Source: Oxytricha trifallax
Taxonomy: Eukaryota > Ciliophora > Spirotrichea > Sporadotrichida > Oxytrichidae
Assembly: GCA_000711775.1 (NCBI GenBank)
Contig: ARYC01000584.1
Span: 1 to 64,000, forward strand
Direction of reading: 5' to 3'
Length of the DNA: 64,000 bases
Position 1 is the first letter of the stretch; the number at the start of each line of letters is the position of its first letter. The notes beneath the pieces were generated by a model. That model searched no databases, was not told where the DNA came from, and worked only from the letters and a program-made list of their open reading frames with translations. The position numbers were made by a program, and so were the translations under genes. Positions 59,412 through 64,000 of the stretch are shown here, one piece after another.

Positions 59412-60908
59412 ATGTCAGTAGAACAGCTTAAAACCTACGTTCAAGCCTAGAAAGATAAATATGATTCAGTTAGACAGCAGAATTCTGATTTCAATGAGAA
59501 GCTACACAGACAAATGTATTTTTTGTATTTTTATAAGTTAATTTTTGAGAAAAAAAACATAATTCTATAAAAACTCCATTTCAGTATTCTAAATTATCTA
59601 GTATTAATTATTCTTTATTCATTACATTATCTTTAAAATTACAAATTACTTGTAATAAAATATGCTTATATGTATAAATGCGTAAAGAATCAAGAATGCG
59701 AGAAGAATAAAAGCAAGCCGTTCTGCAGGCGGAAACCGTGAACATGATGACCAAGTATCAGCTGGTTTTCGTAAAAATGGAGAACTAATTCGCCAAAATC
59801 TTCAACTCAAATAAACTCAGAAACCTTCGATTCAAGCAAGATGCGTTTATAGAGATCAAAATGCAGGCTTTGGTTAGGGATGGGGATGTTTAGTACAGGA
59901 CTCACTAGGTTTATGAGAAAGTTAGAAATCACTATGTTTAGACACTATTATAGTCATAATATATTATTCAATTACAGTAGTTAAACAAACAACTGAAACA
60001 AATAAAAATACTAAATTAAATATAGGAAGGTTAATTTTTTTTAAAGAATATTTTATTTCTAATTACAGAGATCTTATAACTTATTTTAAATTATTGTTTT
60101 TTTTATTTTGATTTTCAAACTACACTAATAATCGATAAATACCAGGCAAAGCAATTGAAGGTTTTGCATTTAGCACTCTAAAAATGGAAGACTTTCGCCC
60201 TAATTCCAAGACTAGCCCTCCAAGCAGAAGAATCTAATGCTAAAGACATGGAAAATTTGAAATAAAAGCTGAGCTTAAAAGAGAGAGAAGTCTCTGAGAA
60301 AGAGCTACTAGTTAAGCAGAAAGAATCTCAATTCAAGTAAATGATAAGTGAATATAAGCGATTACAGTTGAAAATAGAGGATTAAGAAGGTAAAGAGAGG
60401 CAGATCTCACAAGAAATTTAGTCGCTATTGTAATGAATTAAAGTATTGCACTTATTCTTATCATGAATTGTAACTAATTTTTTAGCAATAATCTACAAGA
60501 ATACCACAAGCGCAGTCGAGAACCAAAAAGGCGTTTCTCATGTATTCCAGAGAGCTCAATAACTTGAGCAATCTCTTTAACAATTGAAGAGAGAGAACAA
60601 GGCATTGAGAGAGAAATTAGAGATGACTGAATTCAACATGTAAAGTTTCATAAGAGAGATGGGTGGCATGCTTGATTAACATTAACTCATCGATACTATT
60701 CAGCAATTGAATTGAAGACTTTTATAATGTGCTTGTCCTTTAAAATTGAATAATCATATAGATTGGAGATTTAATGAACGAGCAATTCCCATTGAACAAT
60801 CCAGGAAGCTCAAATGCAGGAGGTGGCAGCAGTCTAGGGGTGTCAAGTAGAAAACCAGATGAAGAAGGGGGTGGTAGCACAGGAGGGTCAATCAGAAGAA
60901 ATAAGTGA
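59412..60908 (+). CDS. Coiled-coil protein, possibly basal-body (BBOF1/CCDC176-like)
   Basis: It starts at ATG 59412 (MSVEQLKTYVQAQKDKYDSV) and ends GGSIRRNK at TGA 60906-60908. Blocks: 59680-59950 (KYQLVFVKMENQFAKIFNSN), 60146-60440 (KERQISQEIQSLL) and 60490-60720. The last has VENQKGVSHVFQRAQQLEQS, LKRENKALREKLEMTEFN and SFIREMGGMLDQH. A final Gly/Ser-rich tail follows. Gaps at about 59518-59678, 59950-60145 and 60440-60490 are IESs or introns. The heptad-rich layout with an FNMxxFIREM-like block near the C terminus recalls basal-body orientation factor 1, but I am not sure. Confidence 0.6.
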
Positions 60909-61049
60909 CAAATTTGTAATTATTATTATTAATAGGAATGACTTGAAAGAGTGGACGAATTTTAAATTATATTTGAATTTTAAATCTTTAACTATAATAC
61001 TCATTTATAAAAATAAACTTTATCAGTCTTTTCGTTTTAAACAACAAAT

Positions 61050-64000
61050 ATGAATTCCAAAAGTAAGTCCAACATTCCTTTTTATCATATCAAGTCTTTA
61101 CTATCATGTCAATCTTTGTTAATTTTTAACAATCTTATAGACTTAACTGTGACAATAAGCGCAAATGATGTTGACTTGGACAACGAATACGCAGACCTGG
61201 ACAAATCTCAATTGGGTTTCTACATAAACTTCGGAAATAAACTGTTAGATGTGTTGGTGCTCTCACAAGGCTAAAATAGTGTAAAAGTTCCACTTATTGG
61301 GCCTGAGAGCTAGTAGAGAATCACAGTTATCGTGAAGAGTTTAGGCAGGGATGAGGTGAAAATTGGTAGTATCAGCATTCCTCAAGAAATCTTCTATAAA
61401 TTAAACTTTTATTAGTAGGAAAACTCATTCGTAATTTGCATATGAGAAGCCCAAGTTCCATTTTATTTAAATTTGTTTTCGTTATATATGGCTGGTGAGA
61501 GTAAACATAGACAGTGGATTACACTTTTCGATCACTTAGACGACGATGAGTACGATGGTGAGATGGGTGAAAATGACGATGAGCAGCCCAGAGTGCTTTT
61601 CACTTTCGAAATTGCATTCGAGTAAGACAAGCCAAAGTCCCAACCCCCTCAAGCTTAACCCTCAGCTTAAACCACCACTAAACCAAAACATAATTTGAAT
61701 TAAGGAAGATCTCCAGTGAGATAAGATCCACTTCCAACAGCTAATGCTACTATTAAAGTTGACTCAAAAAAGTCTACGCCTTATCAAAGTGAGACCAGTA
61801 AGACTCAACCTGCTGCTCAGCAGTAGCAATAACCATAGATGCAGAGCATTATGAAGAAACCAGCTGGTAGATAGGCAGTTAACACTCATAATCCCATGCT
61901 TAACAACAATAACGCTAAGACTTAACCTAAAGCTCAGGAGTATCATATATTGATTTATTTCTAATTCAAACACCTAAGAATATACACTATGTTATTGATG
62001 TTTAAATTTTATGATATTTAAATATCAAACTTAACAACCTTAATCATTGTCTGTTCATGAATAAAGAAGTATTACCCCACCAAAAAGATATTAACAAATA
62101 ATAAAATCATTTTATTTAATAACAATCAAATGTATTGCTTTATTATAAAGACAAGCCAGTCCCTTCAAGCCAACAGTAGCTCACTTTGATGACTTTGACA
62201 TCCAGAGAGAACTCCAGAAAGATTAATCTAAGAAGTACAGAGTTGACTTCCTCTAAAAACTTCTAGATGACAAGTTGAACTACCTAGTCCAGACTATAAA
62301 CGACAAGCAGAAAGAAAACTCAGACATCGAGGATGAAGTGCTCACTAGACTGCAATTGCTTAAATCGCTTAACTCACAGATTGAATCTGTGTACACTAAT
62401 TAAAGCCAGAGTTATGGTGAATTACAGAAGTAACTCGCTTTGGTTGAGTAAAATCACTCAGACATAATTGAAAACGATGAGGAAAAGCTCAAGTAAGAAG
62501 CAAGATTGAAGGAATTGGAGAAGTAGCTGTAGGTTATGAGAGTCGAAGTGGAGACTGTGGGTTCACAAAACGAGAAATTAAAGCTTTCAAAGGAGGAGAG
62601 ACTTTCCAGAGATTTGAATTCTAGAGTTTTCGCTGATCATAAGCCAAATGACTAGATGAGGGAATAGTTGAAAGAGGCTGATGACAAGAGACAAAATTAG
62701 AGGGATTAGGAACGCGATTACAATCGGGATATATTTTAACTTGCTAAGGATTATAAACGCAAGGTCGAAGAGTTCAATAGTTTACTCATATCCTATGCAT
62801 CAGAAAGAAATGACTAATTTATCTCTTAAATTTCTGTTAAGACTTCTATTTCCTCATTTTATTTGGCTTTTCTTATTTTTTAATGACTTATCATTCTAAT
62901 TGCAATCCCTTAACACTGACTTAATAGCCGACAGAGCTTTTAACGATTTAGACATTTAAAAAAGTGAGAAATTTAAAACCTAAATTGCTCTCCTCAAGGA
63001 CACTGTGAAAAGTTTAGAAGCACAAATCGAAGATAAGAAGAAGCAAGGAGAAGAAATTTATAATTAAATGAGGGATTAAGTTTCACTTTAGGAGGATAAA
63101 ATCAGGCTTGCATAAGATGAAGCTCTGAGACTTTAATATTTTTAGTATATGAAATTTGTTATCTTTAAAGTATAATATTTTAGGAATAGTTAAGTAAAAA
63201 CTAAATTAATTATTGGGAAGACTCAAAGGATAACACATTTAGAGATTAGAATAAGAGAAAGCAGATTGCGAAAACGATATCCAGAGATTGGAATCATTTG
63301 TTAGGGAATTCTAAGGATTACCTACTGAATTGAAAAAATGTGAATAATAACTGGATAAAGCTAACATAAATATAATTAATGCAAAAAATAAATCTATATT
63401 TTATAAAGAATTAAAATTTTTGAATTAACTTTTATAGCTAGGGACAAGAGAGAGAAAGCAAGATAAGAACTTGAAATCATAAAGAGAAGACCTTATATTT
63501 ATTTTAAAAATAATTTTACCCCCATAATTTCCTTTTAAAGACTGGAGGTTGTAGTCGATGTAAAGATAATCGAAGCTGACCTCGAGGAAGCCCGCACACT
63601 CTGCGAAACAATCGACCACAAAGACCGTGAACTCCTCTTAAACATGATGCGCGCTCGTGATGACGCGAAGAAGGAGTGGTTGAAGAACTGGGTGAACACT
63701 GAGGTGCACGAGTTGATGCGCAGAGACAGAGACGATGTCCGCAACCACATCGAGATGTATGCTGATGACTTGCAGAAACTTCAGAAGATCATTGATAAGT
63801 TCATTGGCATGCAATAGAAGCAGCAAGAGAGATGCCATAACATTTGTTTTTTAAGGAATTTCTATACACGATATCTATGCAACCAATGTGTAAATATTTA
63901 TAAGATGTCATGAAAACACCGAAGAACTACGATTAATGTAGAATGAAATGAATGGGCTGGCAGAGGAGAGAAAGGATTGCGAGCGTGAACTCAAATTAAT
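61050..64000 (+). CDS. C2-like domain plus long coiled-coil protein, truncated by window end
   Basis: It starts at ATG 61050 (MNSKN across an intron at 61063-61140). The N-terminal domain reads LTVTISANDVDLDNEYADLD, KVPLIGPESQQRITVIVKSL and, after a gap (about 61440-61490), KHRQWITLFDHLDDDEYDGE, an arrangement like a C2-type beta sandwich. A Gln/Pro-rich linker (61630-61960) leads to coiled coils: 62165-62860 (KLLDDKLNYLVQTINDKQKE), 62905-63150, 63545-63840 (EEARTLCETIDHKDRELLLN) and 63905 to the window end. The gaps are IESs or introns. It is a large structural protein; an axonemal or basal-body role is suggested only by its neighbours. Confidence 0.65.

Overview
The window reads as germline (micronuclear) DNA of a spirotrich ciliate of the Oxytricha/Stylonychia type. 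TAA and TAG are read as glutamine in almost every gene and TGA is the usual stop. The DNA is very AT-rich with short GT...AG introns. It carries TBE-type transposons ending in C4A4 telomere-like repeats. Many genes are interrupted by AT-rich segments bounded by a short direct repeat (a 'pointer'), and the reading frame becomes continuous only if the segment plus one repeat copy is removed. I resolved about two dozen such internal eliminated sequences (IESs) by hand from open frames and conserved family motifs. No alignment program was used.

0-2 kb: nested, decayed TBE elements. 2-4.2 kb: a divergent sirtuin and a small MG-start protein. 4.4-15 kb: a sparse AT-rich tract with five small MG/MGC-start proteins, at least three clearly paralogous and predicted to be lipid-anchored. 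It also holds an inverted-repeat element (5.2-6.2 kb) and a coding-like island (10.5-10.9 kb). 16-17 kb: an IES-split secreted protein. 18.2-19.9 kb: a Rab-like GTPase. 20.4-22.6 kb: an M16-family mitochondrial protein (complex III core / MPP-like) that lacks the zinc ligands.

23-29 kb: two unrecognised proteins; the first contains a 545-bp palindromic IES. 29.6-33.7 kb: an ambiguous GC-richer gene, then a 948-residue protein with an ISXO2/IS1595 (Merlin-like) DDE transposase domain. 34.9-40.6 kb: two divergent low-complexity genes, one an extreme Q/N-rich protein. 41 kb: a 634-bp MITE with 9-bp target duplications. 41.8-44.2 kb: a large unrecognised gene. 44.4-44.8 kb: histone H4 split by one IES. 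45.1-49.9 kb: an SFT2 vesicle-transport gene whose last exon contains a complete 4.1-kb TBE; removing the TBE and one ACT copy restores the conserved C terminus exactly.

50-54.7 kb: a CNG/KCNH-like potassium channel with at least six IESs. 55.7-64 kb: CFAP221 (PCDP1) and two coiled-coil genes, probably also ciliary or basal-body. Somatic gene function here depends on a DNA-elimination program acting on TBEs, palindromic elements and small IESs.
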